A DNA stretch of 64,000 nt from Lysobacter enzymogenes (GTDB lineage Bacteria > Pseudomonadota > Gammaproteobacteria > Xanthomonadales > Xanthomonadaceae): assembly GCF_017355525.1 (NCBI RefSeq), contig NZ_CP067395.1:620001-684000 (forward strand), written 5' to 3'. Below are positions 8,313-17,468 of this stretch, in pieces. The notes under the pieces were generated by a model. The model did no database searches. It was not told where the DNA came from and saw nothing but the letters and a program-made list of their open reading frames with translations. The stretch's first letter is position 1; every line of letters begins with the position of its first letter. A program made the translations under genes and the position numbers.

Positions 8313-9602
8313 CTATCGGGTATTGCTCGGCGCCGCGGACCAACGCAGCTCGCGGCGGTTGCAGGTGGCGAAAACGATCAATTGCACGGTCGAGGCGACC
8401 GCGTAGGCGACGGCGACGCCGGTCGCGCCGGCGCCGAGACTGAGCGCCAGCGCCGCCGCGCCGATCAGGCTGACGGCGAAGACGGCATTGCCGATCAGCA
8501 GCACGGCCGGGCGGCCGTCGGCGGTGGCCTTGCGCATCAGGATCGTGGTCGGCGCGGTCGCCACCGCCGACAGCAGCAGCCATTGCAGCGGCACGATCGC
8601 CTCGGCGTAGGCCGGGGCGAAGCGCGCCACCGCGATCGGCGCGGCCATCGCCAGCACGCCGGCGATCGCGGCGGTGACCACTACCAGCAGCGCGATGGAC
8701 TGGCGCAAGGTCGAGGCGGCTTCCTCGCGCGCGCCGCGCACGATCGCCGCCGACAGCATCGGCAGCGCCGCGTTGGCGACCACGCCCATGCCGAACAGCA
8801 GGATCGAGCGGGCCTGATTGCCGAGGGCGAAATGGCCGAGTTCGGCGTCGCCGTGCGCGCTGTGCGCCAGCATCGCCATCGACAGCCAGATCGCCGGCAT
8901 GGTCAGCAGGCCCGACAACGACGACGGCAGGCCCAGGCGCCAGACCACGGCCCAGTCCTCGCGCGTCGCCGCCGACCACGCCAGGCGCTCGCCGTGTTCG
9001 CGCCGGTAGCGGCGCAGCACCCGTTCCTGGCCGAGCACGATCAGCCATTGCGCGGCGATCGAACCGTACACCGCCCAGCCGATGTCGCGCTGGGTCGCCG
9101 CGCCCCACATGATCGCGAACACCACCGGCGCGGTCAGCAGATTGGCCGCGGCCTGTTGCTTGACCTTGTGCAGCGCCAGGGCGACGCCGTTCTGGATCGC
9201 GCCGACGAAGCCGGTCAAAACCAGCAGCGAGGAACTGGCGTAGACCACCGCCAGATCCGCCGAACCGCCGAGCTTGACCGCGAGCGGATACGAGCACGCC
9301 AGCAGCAGCGCCGAGAACGCCAGCGAGGCCAGCACCGCCGAGCCGTAGGACACGGTCAGCGCCGCCGACACGCGGCCGCCGCCGGCGACCGCTTCGGCGA
9401 CGATCTTGGTCGCCATCTGGCCCAGGCTCAACGCGCAGAAGGTGGTGAACAGCAGCGCGGTGGTCTGGATCAGGGTGAACTGGCCGAACGCGGCCGGGCC
9501 GAGGTAATGCGCGGCCGCCAGCACGCCGGCGAACAGCGCGCCGCGCGAGGCCAGCGCGCTGACCGCCGACAGGCTGGCGGTGCCGATCAGACGCCGCATC
9601 AT
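8313..9602 (-). CDS. Wzx-type polysaccharide flippase
   Basis: A 429-residue integral membrane protein with about twelve hydrophobic segments. Its N-terminus (IGTASLSAVSALASRGALFA) and layout fit the MATE/oligosaccharide-flippase superfamily (polysaccharide biosynthesis protein, RfbX/Wzx type). It would move undecaprenyl-diphosphate-linked repeat units from the cytoplasmic to the periplasmic face for polymerisation. It starts with paired ATGs at 9602 and 9599, and 40 bp separate it from wecC upstream. Specificity cannot be read from sequence, since flippases diverge strongly. Confidence 0.85.
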   Translation of the reverse strand: MMRRLIGTASLSAVSALASRGALFAGVLAAAHYLGPAAFGQFTLIQTTALLFTTFCALSLGQMATKIVAEAVAGGGRVSAALTVSYGSAVLASLAFSALLLACSYPLAVKLGGSADLAVVYASSSLLVLTGFVGAIQNGVALALHKVKQQAAANLLTAPVVFAIMWGAATQRDIGWAVYGSIAAQWLIVLGQERVLRRYRREHGERLAWSAATREDWAVVWRLGLPSSLSGLLTMPAIWLSMAMLAHSAHGDAELGHFALGNQARSILLFGMGVVANAALPMLSAAIVRGAREEAASTLRQSIALLVVVTAAIAGVLAMAAPIAVARFAPAYAEAIVPLQWLLLSAVATAPTTILMRKATADGRPAVLLIGNAVFAVSLIGAAALALSLGAGATGVAVAYAVASTVQLIVFATCNRRELRWSAAPSNTR

Positions 9603-9642
9603 CGGGTCTGGCTTCCGGTTCTGGTCCTGGACGCTCGCGCGC

Positions 9643-10899
9643 TCAGGTCCAGATGCCCTTGGTGTCGACGATCTTGATGTGCGCGGGCATGGCGTGCTCC
9701 TTGAAGGGCTTGTGGTCGACCAGCAGCACCGCGATGTCGGCCTCGCGGCTGGCGGTCGGCAGGTCGGAGAGAATCACGTTCGGCGCGTTGAGCTTGGCCG
9801 GCAGGACTTCGATATGCGGCTCCACCGCCAGCACCGTGCCGGCGTGGCGCTGCGCCAGCTCGACCGCGATGCCGAGCGCCGGGCTTTCGCGCAGGTCGTC
9901 GATGTCGGGCTTGAACGACAGGCCGAACACCGCGATCTTCAGGTCCTTGTCCTGCTTGCCGGCGGCCTTGGCCTCGCCGATGGCGGCGTCGATCTTGTCC
10001 ATGACCCAGCCCGGCTTGCCGTTGTTGACCTCGCGCGCGGTGCGGATCAGCCGCGCCTCTTTCGGCGCGCTGTCGACGATGAACCACGGATCCACCGCGA
10101 TGCAGTGGCCGCCGACGCCCGGGCCGGGCTGCAGGATGTTGACGCGCGGGTGGCGGTTGGCCAGGCCGACCAGCTCCCACACGTTGATGCCGAGCTTGTC
10201 GCAGATGATCGACAGCTCGTTGGCGAAGGCGATGTTGACGTCGCGGAACGCGTTTTCGGTCAGCTTGCACATCTCGGCGGTGCGCGCGTTGGTCACGATG
10301 CATTGGCCGCGCACGAAGCTCTGGTAGAGCTCGGCGGCGCGCTGCGAGCAGCGCGGGGTCATGCCGCCGATGACCCGGTCGTTCTCGATCAGCTCGCGCA
10401 TCACCTGGCCCGGCAGCACGCGCTCGGGGCAGTGGGCGACGTTGACGTCGGCGGCTTCGCCCGCTTGTTGCGGGAAGCTCAGGTCGGGGCGCGCGTCGGC
10501 TAACCACTGCGCCAGCTGCTCGGTGGCGCCGACCGGCGAGGTCGATTCCAGCACCACCAGGTCGCCTTTCTGCAGCACCGGCGCCAGCGCCTTCGCGGCC
10601 GATTCGATATAGGCCAGGTCGGGCTGATGGTCGCCCTTGAACGGCGTCGGCACCGCGATCAGGTAGGCGTCGGCGTGCTCGGGCGCGGTGCTGGCGCGCA
10701 GGAAGCCGCCGGACACCGCGGCGCGCACGGCCACGTCGAGGTCGGGTTCGACGATATGGATTTCGCCGCGGTTGATCGTGTCGACCACGGACGCGTTGAC
10801 GTCCACGCCGATCACGCGCTTGCGCACGGCGGCGAACGCGGCGGCGGTGGGAAGGCCGATGTAACCCAGGCCGATGACCGAGACGGTGTCGAAACTCAT
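9643..10899 (-). CDS. wecC: UDP-N-acetyl-D-mannosamine dehydrogenase
   Basis: The 418-residue enzyme should oxidise UDP-ManNAc to UDP-ManNAcA with two NAD+, through the UDP-glucose/GDP-mannose dehydrogenase fold. The N-terminal NAD site is SVIGLGYIGLPTAAAFA. The middle has NIAFANELSIICDKLGINVW and PGPGVGGHCIAVDPWF, the latter holding the family's catalytic Cys. The C-terminal domain has FGLSFKPDIDDLRESPA. ATG at 10899 was chosen because TGGAG precedes it; the frame runs a little further upstream without a site. Together with the adjacent WecB domain it supplies N-acetylmannosaminuronate. Other UDP-sugar dehydrogenases share the motifs, but the neighbouring 2-epimerase favours WecC. Confidence 0.9.
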   Translation of the reverse strand: MSFDTVSVIGLGYIGLPTAAAFAAVRKRVIGVDVNASVVDTINRGEIHIVEPDLDVAVRAAVSGGFLRASTAPEHADAYLIAVPTPFKGDHQPDLAYIESAAKALAPVLQKGDLVVLESTSPVGATEQLAQWLADARPDLSFPQQAGEAADVNVAHCPERVLPGQVMRELIENDRVIGGMTPRCSQRAAELYQSFVRGQCIVTNARTAEMCKLTENAFRDVNIAFANELSIICDKLGINVWELVGLANRHPRVNILQPGPGVGGHCIAVDPWFIVDSAPKEARLIRTAREVNNGKPGWVMDKIDAAIGEAKAAGKQDKDLKIAVFGLSFKPDIDDLRESPALGIAVELAQRHAGTVLAVEPHIEVLPAKLNAPNVILSDLPTASREADIAVLLVDHKPFKEHAMPAHIKIVDTKGIWT

Positions 10900-11022
10900 A
10901 GAGGCTCCAGTGGTCCTGCGTGGGGCAGGCATTGCTCAGGGGTGCGTGGATGCGTAGCCGCGGGAAGGCATGAACCCGCGCCGCCGCGCCGCGAACGGCG
11001 CCGGCGACGCGGGTGGGGGAGG

Positions 11023-13422
11023 TCAGGCCGCCAGCAGCGAGTCTTCGCGGCGGAACTGCGCCAGCGCGGCGACGATGCGCTCGCAGGCCAGCCCGTCGCC
11101 GTACGGGTTGTGGGCGAAGCTCATGGCTTCGTAGGCGGCGCGGTCGTTCAGCAGCTGGCTGATGCCGTCGCAGATCAGCTCCCGGTCGGTGCCGACGAGC
11201 CGGACCGTGCCGGCGGCGACCGCTTCCGGACGCTCGGTGGTGTCGCGCATCACCAGCACCGGCTTGCCCAGCGACGGCGCTTCTTCCTGGATGCCGCCGG
11301 AGTCGGTCAGGATGATGTGCGCGCGGTTCATCAGGAACACGAACGGCAGGTAGTCCAGCGGCTCGATCAGATGGATGTTGGCGATTCCGCTCAGCAGCCG
11401 GTTGACCGGCTCGCGCACCTGCGGATTGAGGTGCACCGGATAGACGATGTCGATTTCCGGATGGCGCAGCGCGGTGTCGCGCAGCGCCTCGCAGATGCGC
11501 TCGAAGCCGCCGCCGAAGCTTTCGCGGCGATGGCCGGTGACCAAGACCACTTTGCGCTCATCGCGCAGGAACTCGAACTTCGCCTCGATCTCCCGGCGCA
11601 GTTCCGGCGTGCGCTCGATCCGCACCAGCACGTCCTTGAGCGCGTCGATCACGGTGTTGCCGGTGATCGCGATGCGCTCGTCGGGAATGCCTTCCTCGCG
11701 CAGGTTGCCGCGCGACAGCTCGGTCGGAGCGAAGTGGATCGCGGCGAGCGCGCCGGTGAGCTTGCGGTTGGCTTCCTCCGGCCACGGCGAGTACAGGTTG
11801 CCGGTGCGCAGGCCGGCCTCGACGTGGGCGACCGGAATCTGCTGGTAGTAGGCGGCCAGGGTCGCCGCCATCGTCGTCGACGTATCGCCGTGGACCAGCA
11901 CCACATCGGGCTTGAGCTCGGCCAGCACCGTCTTCATCCCGGTCAGGATCGCGGTGGTGACGTCGGTCAGGTCCTGCTTGGGCTTCATGATGTTGAGGTC
12001 GAAGTCCGGCTGGATCTCGAACAGCTGCAACACCTGGTCGAGCATCTGCCGGTGCTGGCCGGTCACGCACACGCGCGCGTCGAAGCGCGGGTCCTGCGCG
12101 AGCATCTTGGCCAGCGGCGCCATCTTGATCGCCTCGGGGCGGGTGCCGAACACGCACAGCGTCTTGATCGCGGGGCCGCCGAGCTGGACCGACGCGGCCG
12201 CAGGCAGCGGCGGCAGCGGGGCGAAGCCGCCGGCGCCGGCGGCGTTGCCGAGCGCGGCTTCGCCCAGGCCCTTGCGCGCATAGGCCGCGCCGCCGGCGCT
12301 GGCGGGCGCGCTGTCGCGCGCGCCGCGGCCGTCGCCGAGCGGGCCTTGTTGCGCGAACGCGAGCTGGCGCGGCGGGCGCGGCAGCCAGCCCGGCAGCTTG
12401 TTGCGGTCGCCGCTGCTCAGGGTCAGCGAGTACACGCCGAGCATGGCGAAGAACGCGATCAGCCCGAGCATCGTCGGCAGGTTGCGCAGCGCGTAGCCGA
12501 TCGCGACGAAGGCGCAGGCCAGCCCGATGATGGTCAGCAGCGCGGTCTTGGCCGAGCGTTCGCGGTCGAGCAGCAGGTAGTGCAGGTGCTGGCGGTCGGG
12601 CTTGAACGGCGACAGGCCGCGGCGCATGCGCCGGTACATCAGGTTCAAGGTCTCCAGCAGCGGCAGGGCGATGCACCACACCGCATCGGCGGCGTCGATC
12701 CGGGTCGGGCCGCGCTGGCTCAGGTAGATCAGGCTCCAGGCCATGACGTAGCCGATCAGCATGCTGCCGGCGTCGCCCATGAACACCTTGCGCCCGTTGA
12801 TGCCGCCGAGATTGAAGAACAGGAACGGCAGCAGGGCGACGAACAGCAGCGCCAGGCTCGGCAGCGCGCCCTTGTCGAGCACGTTGCTGCGGTCGAACAG
12901 GAAGATCGCGCCGATGCAGACCAGGGCGATGCTGGCGGCGAGCCCGTCGATGCCGTCGAGCATGTTGAAGGCGTTGATGGTGCCGACCACGGCGATGACC
13001 GTGACCGGTACGCCGAGCCAGCCCAGATGGATCGGGCCGGTGCCGAACAGATCGCCCAGATCGTTGAGCCAGACCCCGCTGCCGGTGATCATCAGCCCGA
13101 CCGCGGCCGACTGCACCAGCAGGCGCGAGCGCACGCTGAGGTCGCGCGCGTCGTCGAACGCGCCCAGCGCCACCACCAGGCCGGCGGTGGCCAACAGGCT
13201 CATCGTGTAGCGGTCGCCGAGCTGCAGGTACAGCGCGCCGGCGAGCAGGCCGAGGAAGAAGCTGATGCCGCCGATGACCGGGACGTTGCCCTTATGCTGC
13301 TTGCGCGCGTTCGGGCGGTCGACCAGGCCGAGCCTGGCGGCGCCGGGATACAGCGCGCTCATCGACAACACAGTGACTGCGACGCTGAGCGCGCCCGCAA
13401 TGACGAATTGTTCTTTCATCAT
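11023..13422 (-). CDS. Fusion protein: WecA-like sugar-phosphate transferase + WecB UDP-GlcNAc 2-epimerase
   Basis: One 799-residue chain holds two enzymes. Residues about 1-345 are a polytopic WecA/MraY-family glycosyl-1-phosphate transferase, with GAFDDARDL (the Asp pair), [13 protein letters not shown] and [14 protein letters not shown]. It would load GlcNAc-1-P, or a similar sugar phosphate, onto undecaprenyl phosphate. After a Gly/Ala/Pro-rich linker (about 345-415) comes a complete UDP-GlcNAc 2-epimerase with [44 protein letters not shown] and [17 protein letters not shown]. These are normally separate proteins. I find no stop or frameshift between the domains. The start is placed at ATG 13422, with GGAA about 10 bp upstream; a TTG at 13437 is less likely. 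wecC follows 123 bp downstream. Confidence 0.9.
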   Translation of the reverse strand: MMKEQFVIAGALSVAVTVLSMSALYPGAARLGLVDRPNARKQHKGNVPVIGGISFFLGLLAGALYLQLGDRYTMSLLATAGLVVALGAFDDARDLSVRSRLLVQSAAVGLMITGSGVWLNDLGDLFGTGPIHLGWLGVPVTVIAVVGTINAFNMLDGIDGLAASIALVCIGAIFLFDRSNVLDKGALPSLALLFVALLPFLFFNLGGINGRKVFMGDAGSMLIGYVMAWSLIYLSQRGPTRIDAADAVWCIALPLLETLNLMYRRMRRGLSPFKPDRQHLHYLLLDRERSAKTALLTIIGLACAFVAIGYALRNLPTMLGLIAFFAMLGVYSLTLSSGDRNKLPGWLPRPPRQLAFAQQGPLGDGRGARDSAPASAGGAAYARKGLGEAALGNAAGAGGFAPLPPLPAAASVQLGGPAIKTLCVFGTRPEAIKMAPLAKMLAQDPRFDARVCVTGQHRQMLDQVLQLFEIQPDFDLNIMKPKQDLTDVTTAILTGMKTVLAELKPDVVLVHGDTSTTMAATLAAYYQQIPVAHVEAGLRTGNLYSPWPEEANRKLTGALAAIHFAPTELSRGNLREEGIPDERIAITGNTVIDALKDVLVRIERTPELRREIEAKFEFLRDERKVVLVTGHRRESFGGGFERICEALRDTALRHPEIDIVYPVHLNPQVREPVNRLLSGIANIHLIEPLDYLPFVFLMNRAHIILTDSGGIQEEAPSLGKPVLVMRDTTERPEAVAAGTVRLVGTDRELICDGISQLLNDRAAYEAMSFAHNPYGDGLACERIVAALAQFRREDSLLAA

Positions 13423-14096
13423 GACCGTCGTTTCCAAGGTAAGTCTTCGGTAGACCCATCCGACGACCGCCCCCTTCGGTCAATACGTGTGCCGCTGCGC
13501 CCGACGCGCGTTCCGCCGCGTCCTGCGCGCGTCCGCCGCGCCGGCCGGACGTCGCGATGCGCCGTCAGCCGGCGCGCCGCCTGCGCGTTCGCTGGTGTAT
13601 CGCGATCGCGCCGCTTGCGTTGTCGCTGCCCGCCGCCGCGCCGTCCCACGACGCGGCGGTCTTGCATGTTGCGGACGCGGAAAAAATCTTCGCCGTCGTT
13701 CGCCGCATGTCCGTCGATGCGCTGTCGCATGTTCGGCGGACGGCATCGTGCCACTCTTGCGTCGCGAAATACTGTGCGCCCGTAAGTCGTTTCTCGATGG
13801 GATTCAGGAAACGTGAGTGGTTGCGCATCTGCAACGAATCGGAAACTTTCCGCTGTCGACGCGAACGCTTGACATCGCATTGCGCATTCGACGCAAACGG
13901 CAAAATTCCCGAGAATTTAGGTGATTTCGCGTGATGCTTCGGGCGCAGCGGAGCGCCCGCGCGAATGCATGCGCAATGCATGCCGCGTACGGATCCGCGT
14001 CCGTTGCGGATGGTTGCGATGGAAATCATCAGGTTCTTTCTTCTCGCGAAAACGAAACTTGTTTCAGCGCGCGCTTGCGCGCCCGGACGTCGGCGC
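13423..14096. other. Long non-coding stretch upstream of the WecA-WecB gene
   Basis: No credible gene is seen in these 674 bp. Compared with the neighbouring genes it is visibly richer in A and T between about 13640 and 14060, and the short open frames there have no ribosome-binding site or recognisable product. It separates the wzc-like gene from the rest of the leftward operon, so it probably holds a promoter and a long 5' leader for the WecA-WecB gene. A repeated AATGCATGC occurs near 13964-13983. I found no match to the enterobacterial ops/JUMPstart element. Confidence 0.6.
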
Positions 14097-16319
14097 TCAC
14101 GCGCCGGAGCGGTACTCGTAGCCGTAGGCGTAGTGGGTGTCGTGGCGGCGCTCGACCGCGTTGAACACCGCGCCCTTGAGGTCGATGCCGTTCTGCTCGA
14201 AGCGCTGCATCGCCAGCGCCAGCTCCTTGGCCGGGTTCAGGCCGAAGCGCACCACCATCAGCGCGGTGCCGGCATGGCGGCCGATGATCGCCGAGTCGGT
14301 CACCGCCAGGATCGGCGGCGTGTCGACGATGACCAGGTCGTACTGCAGCGACGCGGTCTTCAGCAGCGCGCCGAGTTCCGGCCGCATCAGCAGTTCGGAC
14401 GGATTCGGCGGCGCTTCGCCGCGCGGGATGAAATACAGGTTCTCGATCGGCGTGCGCCGGGTCGCCGCGGCCACGTCGATGCGGCCGGCGAGCAGGTCCG
14501 ACAGGCCGTTGCGCGGATCCTGGCCGAGCACCTTGTGCAGGCTGCTGCGGCGCAGGTCGCCGTCGATCAGCAGCACCCGCTGGCCGCCCTGGGCGATGGT
14601 CGCGGCGAGGTTGGTCGAGACGAAGGTCTTGCCGGCGCCGGGGCTGGAGCCGCAGATCATCAATACGTTGTTGCTGGCTTCCAGGCGGGCGAAGTGCAGC
14701 GCGGTGCGCAGGCTGCGCATGGCTTCGATGGCCAGGTCGTTGGGCGCGTCCAGCGCCAGCAGATGCGGCTTGCCGTTGCCGGCACCGGCGCGCAGCTTGC
14801 GTCCGGCCTTCTCGTGGTCGCGCTGGTAGGCGCTCATCGGAATCGACGACAGCACCGGCAGGCCGATCTGCTCGATCTCCTGCACGTGCTCGACGCCGCG
14901 GTTGAGCATCTTGCGCAGGAACACGTAGGCCACGGCGAGGAAACCGGCGAGGAAGGTGCCGATGGCGACCGCCAGCGCGCGCTTGGGCTTGACCGGCTGG
15001 CTGGTGTCGACCACCGCGCGGTCGACCACGCGCGCGTTGCCGACGGTGCCGGCGCGGGCGATGTTGAGCTGCTGCGCCTGGTTGAGCATGTTGGTGTAGG
15101 TCAGGGTGCTGACCTGCACTTCGCGGGTCAGCCCGATCAGTTCCTGCTGGGTCTGCGGCAGGGTGCCGATGCGGTCGTTGATCTTCTGCTTGCTCGCTTC
15201 CAGCTCGCCGATCTGCGCCATCAGCGCCTTGTAGGCCGGGTGCGCGGGGGTGTAGCGGCGGGTCACCTCGGCCTGCTGCAGGCGCAGCTGCGAGATGCTG
15301 GTGTCGAGCGAGACGATCTGGTCGAGCAGCGACTTGGCGTCGAGGGTGATGTCGACGGTGTGCGCCTGCGACTGGTACTGGGCCAGGGTGTGCTCGGCCT
15401 TTTCCAGGTCGCGGCGCACGTTGGGCAGTTGCTTGTTGACGAACTCCAGGCTGTTGGCGGCCTCGGCGGAGTTGCGCTCGATGTTCTGGCGGATGTACTG
15501 GCGGGTGATCGATTCCAGCGTGGCCTGGGCCAGATCGGGATCGCGCAGTTCGTAGCTCAGCAGGATGATGCCGGAGTCCTTGGCCTTCTCGCTCGCGGTC
15601 AGGTTGTTCTGTAGCGAGGCGATGATGCCCAGGCGCGACAGCTTGACGACTTCGAAGCGCATGCCTGGATTGGCCAGCAGGCGCTCGACCTTGAGCCGCG
15701 CGCCGCCGCCGACCGCGATCGCGCCGGCGTCGCCGCCGAGCAGGCGCTGGTCCTGGTCGTCGAGCAGCTCGAAGCTGCCGTTGGGGCCGGCGATCAGGGT
15801 CAGCGGCTTGCCGAGCAGGTCGTCGGGCACCTCGAGTTCGGCGATGTCCAGGGTTTCGCCGCCCCAGCCGTAACGGCTGAGGCCGAACCACGGCGAGGCG
15901 ATCTCGTTGCCGGTCGAGGGCTGGAAGCGGCGCGCGATCGCCGCGCCGATCAGCGGGAAGTGCGCGGGTTCGACCTGCAGGTCGAGCTTGAGGTCCTCGA
16001 CCGCCTTGTCGAGCACGGTGCGCGAAGTCAGCAGCGAAATCTCGGTGACCGCCTGCGGCGCCGAATCGGTCAGCGCCTGCGACACCGCGGTGAGGCCGGG
16101 CAGGGTCGGGGTCTTGGATTCCACCTGCACCATCGCATTGGCCTGGTACACCGGCGCGGCCAGCAGCGCGTAGGCCGCGCTGAGGGCGAAGCCGAGCGCG
16201 GTCACCGCGCCGATCAGCCATTTGTGATCGGACAGGGTGCCCAGCAGCGCCGCCAGGTCGATTTCGTCGTTCGCGGCGGCGTCCTGGCGCGCGCCGTGCG
16301 GGGTGGAAACTGCCGCCAT
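14097..16319 (-). CDS. Wzc/GumC-like polysaccharide co-polymerase with BY-kinase domain
   Basis: A protein of about 740 residues. It has an N-terminal Wzz domain (membrane segment from about LIGAVTALGFALSAAYALL), a long periplasmic coiled region rich in Gln and Ala, a second membrane segment near residue 460, and a cytoplasmic tyrosine kinase. The kinase shows Walker A GSSPGAGKTFVSTNLA near residue 555, LLIDGDLRR (Walker A') and VIVDTPP. The last 15 residues form a tyrosine cluster (HYAYGYEY), the usual autophosphorylation tail. It should control chain length and export with the Wza-like protein, reset by the phosphatase encoded 86 bp upstream. The start is uncertain: ATG 16319 lacks a clear ribosome-binding site and a TTG at 16388 is an alternative. 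Confidence 0.9.
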   Translation of the reverse strand: MAAVSTPHGARQDAAANDEIDLAALLGTLSDHKWLIGAVTALGFALSAAYALLAAPVYQANAMVQVESKTPTLPGLTAVSQALTDSAPQAVTEISLLTSRTVLDKAVEDLKLDLQVEPAHFPLIGAAIARRFQPSTGNEIASPWFGLSRYGWGGETLDIAELEVPDDLLGKPLTLIAGPNGSFELLDDQDQRLLGGDAGAIAVGGGARLKVERLLANPGMRFEVVKLSRLGIIASLQNNLTASEKAKDSGIILLSYELRDPDLAQATLESITRQYIRQNIERNSAEAANSLEFVNKQLPNVRRDLEKAEHTLAQYQSQAHTVDITLDAKSLLDQIVSLDTSISQLRLQQAEVTRRYTPAHPAYKALMAQIGELEASKQKINDRIGTLPQTQQELIGLTREVQVSTLTYTNMLNQAQQLNIARAGTVGNARVVDRAVVDTSQPVKPKRALAVAIGTFLAGFLAVAYVFLRKMLNRGVEHVQEIEQIGLPVLSSIPMSAYQRDHEKAGRKLRAGAGNGKPHLLALDAPNDLAIEAMRSLRTALHFARLEASNNVLMICGSSPGAGKTFVSTNLAATIAQGGQRVLLIDGDLRRSSLHKVLGQDPRNGLSDLLAGRIDVAAATRRTPIENLYFIPRGEAPPNPSELLMRPELGALLKTASLQYDLVIVDTPPILAVTDSAIIGRHAGTALMVVRFGLNPAKELALAMQRFEQNGIDLKGAVFNAVERRHDTHYAYGYEYRSGA

Positions 16320-16405
16320 TGGGGGGAAGGCCTTGAAAGGAGTGGAACGAAGCGCGCGCCTGGACGAAACCTGCTCGTCGCGGCGCAACGCTCAACGGCG
16401 CGCGC

Positions 16406-16834
16406 TCAGAAGTACGGCTTCCAGCGGCTCACGCCCGAATCGATCAATTGGTAGGCGCGCTCGAAGGTCTCGCGCGATTGCCGGTACGGGTCCGGAATGC
16501 TGGTGTTGTCCAGCCATTTGCCTAGCAAGTAGGTTTTTCCTCTCGCGTGTGGGTACGAACGGAGCACGGCCTCGCTGTGCCAAGGCTCCATCGTGAGTAC
16601 CAGGTCGGCCGCGTCGATCATCGAGCGGTCCAACTGGCGTGCGACATGGGATTGCCCACTCAATCCATGTCCGGACAGCACGGCCTGTGCTGTGGCGTCG
16701 ATCGGATGTCCGGCCAGGGCCTTGAGCCCGGCGGATGCGACCGTTACGTTTTTCAACTCGTGGCGCAGCAGCACTTCCGCGGTTGGACTGCGGCAAATGT
16801 TGCCGACGCATACGACCAGAACATTTCGGAACAC
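16406..16834 (-). CDS. Low-molecular-weight protein tyrosine phosphatase (Wzb-like)
   Basis: A 142-residue protein with the signature loop CVGNICRS at residues 9-16. Cys9 is the nucleophile and Arg15 the phosphate-binding Arg. The general-acid Asp lies in IPDPYRQS near the C-terminus. It should dephosphorylate the tyrosine tail of the adjacent kinase, the cycle needed for capsule or EPS polymerisation. The GTG at 16834 is taken as start because it puts the P-loop at the usual position, has AGG about 9 bp upstream and gives the normal family length. The open frame continues upstream to 16933 without a ribosome-binding site. Confidence 0.88.
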   Translation of the reverse strand: MFRNVLVVCVGNICRSPTAEVLLRHELKNVTVASAGLKALAGHPIDATAQAVLSGHGLSGQSHVARQLDRSMIDAADLVLTMEPWHSEAVLRSYPHARGKTYLLGKWLDNTSIPDPYRQSRETFERAYQLIDSGVSRWKPYF

Positions 16835-17468
16835 ACGTACAACCTGTCGTTTGAGCCGGTTCGCGTCGCGTTGCGCTGCGTAATTCGCCTTGTTGCGGCT
16901 CCGCCCCCCGACGGGTCCGCGACGAGGCGGCAATGTATAGAGCAGGTCGTGACACGGTCAACACGAACGCCGCACGCATCGGCCAAGTCGTGACGAGGGT
17001 CACCCCGCCGCTTTTCGTTTTGTTCAAGCGCGCAGCGTTTTTAGCGCGATTTCGACGCGAACGTTAAACATTCGTTCGCGGTTTTCGCGTTGGCATCGTT
17101 CCTGCATTGGCGCGAAGCAGTTGTTCGAACGACAGCTGTATCGCAGCGCCGCCATCGGCGAAACGTGATGCGATTCCGCTCTGCGCGTATGAAGCGATGC
17201 GCGCGAGGTGGCTATACTGCGCGGCACGGGGGCTCTGCCATTACTGACTGCGACGCTCACAGCCCCATGCCGCGATTCCGCACCGATTCTTTCCGATCCG
17301 CCGCCGTCGGCCACGCCGTCGACCGCGTCGTCGGTTGGGCGCAGCCGCGCCGATATGCGCGCTGCGCGGCGGTTGCGCACGAAACCATTTCTTCTCCGCA
17401 GGCGCCGTGCGCGCCGTCCGCGCCCGCGCGCGCCTGCTTCGCGTTTCCGCTTTAGAGACTCTTTCCGC
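16835..17468. other. Divergent regulatory region between Wzb-like and Wza-like genes
   Basis: These 634 bp separate leftward (phosphatase, kinase) from rightward (exporter) transcription of the polysaccharide locus. They should hold both promoters. Short overlapping open frames exist on both strands but none has a ribosome-binding site or a recognisable product. The part from about 16970 to 17120 is relatively AT-rich. A possible -10 element for the rightward gene is listed separately. Confidence 0.6.
17213..17218 (+). promoter_or_regulatory. Possible -10 element (TATACT) for the Wza-like gene
   Basis: TATACT is a good sigma-70 -10 match in very GC-rich surroundings. The hexamer 17 bp upstream (TGAAGC) is a poor -35, so it would need an activator if real. 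Transcription from here would leave a leader of about 245 nt before the ATG at 17469. Confidence 0.3.

Noticed and set aside
13565..14029. A 154-codon leftward open frame in the operon gap
   Set aside because: No ribosome-binding site, mixed codon use unlike neighbours and no recognisable domain; more likely leader or promoter DNA.
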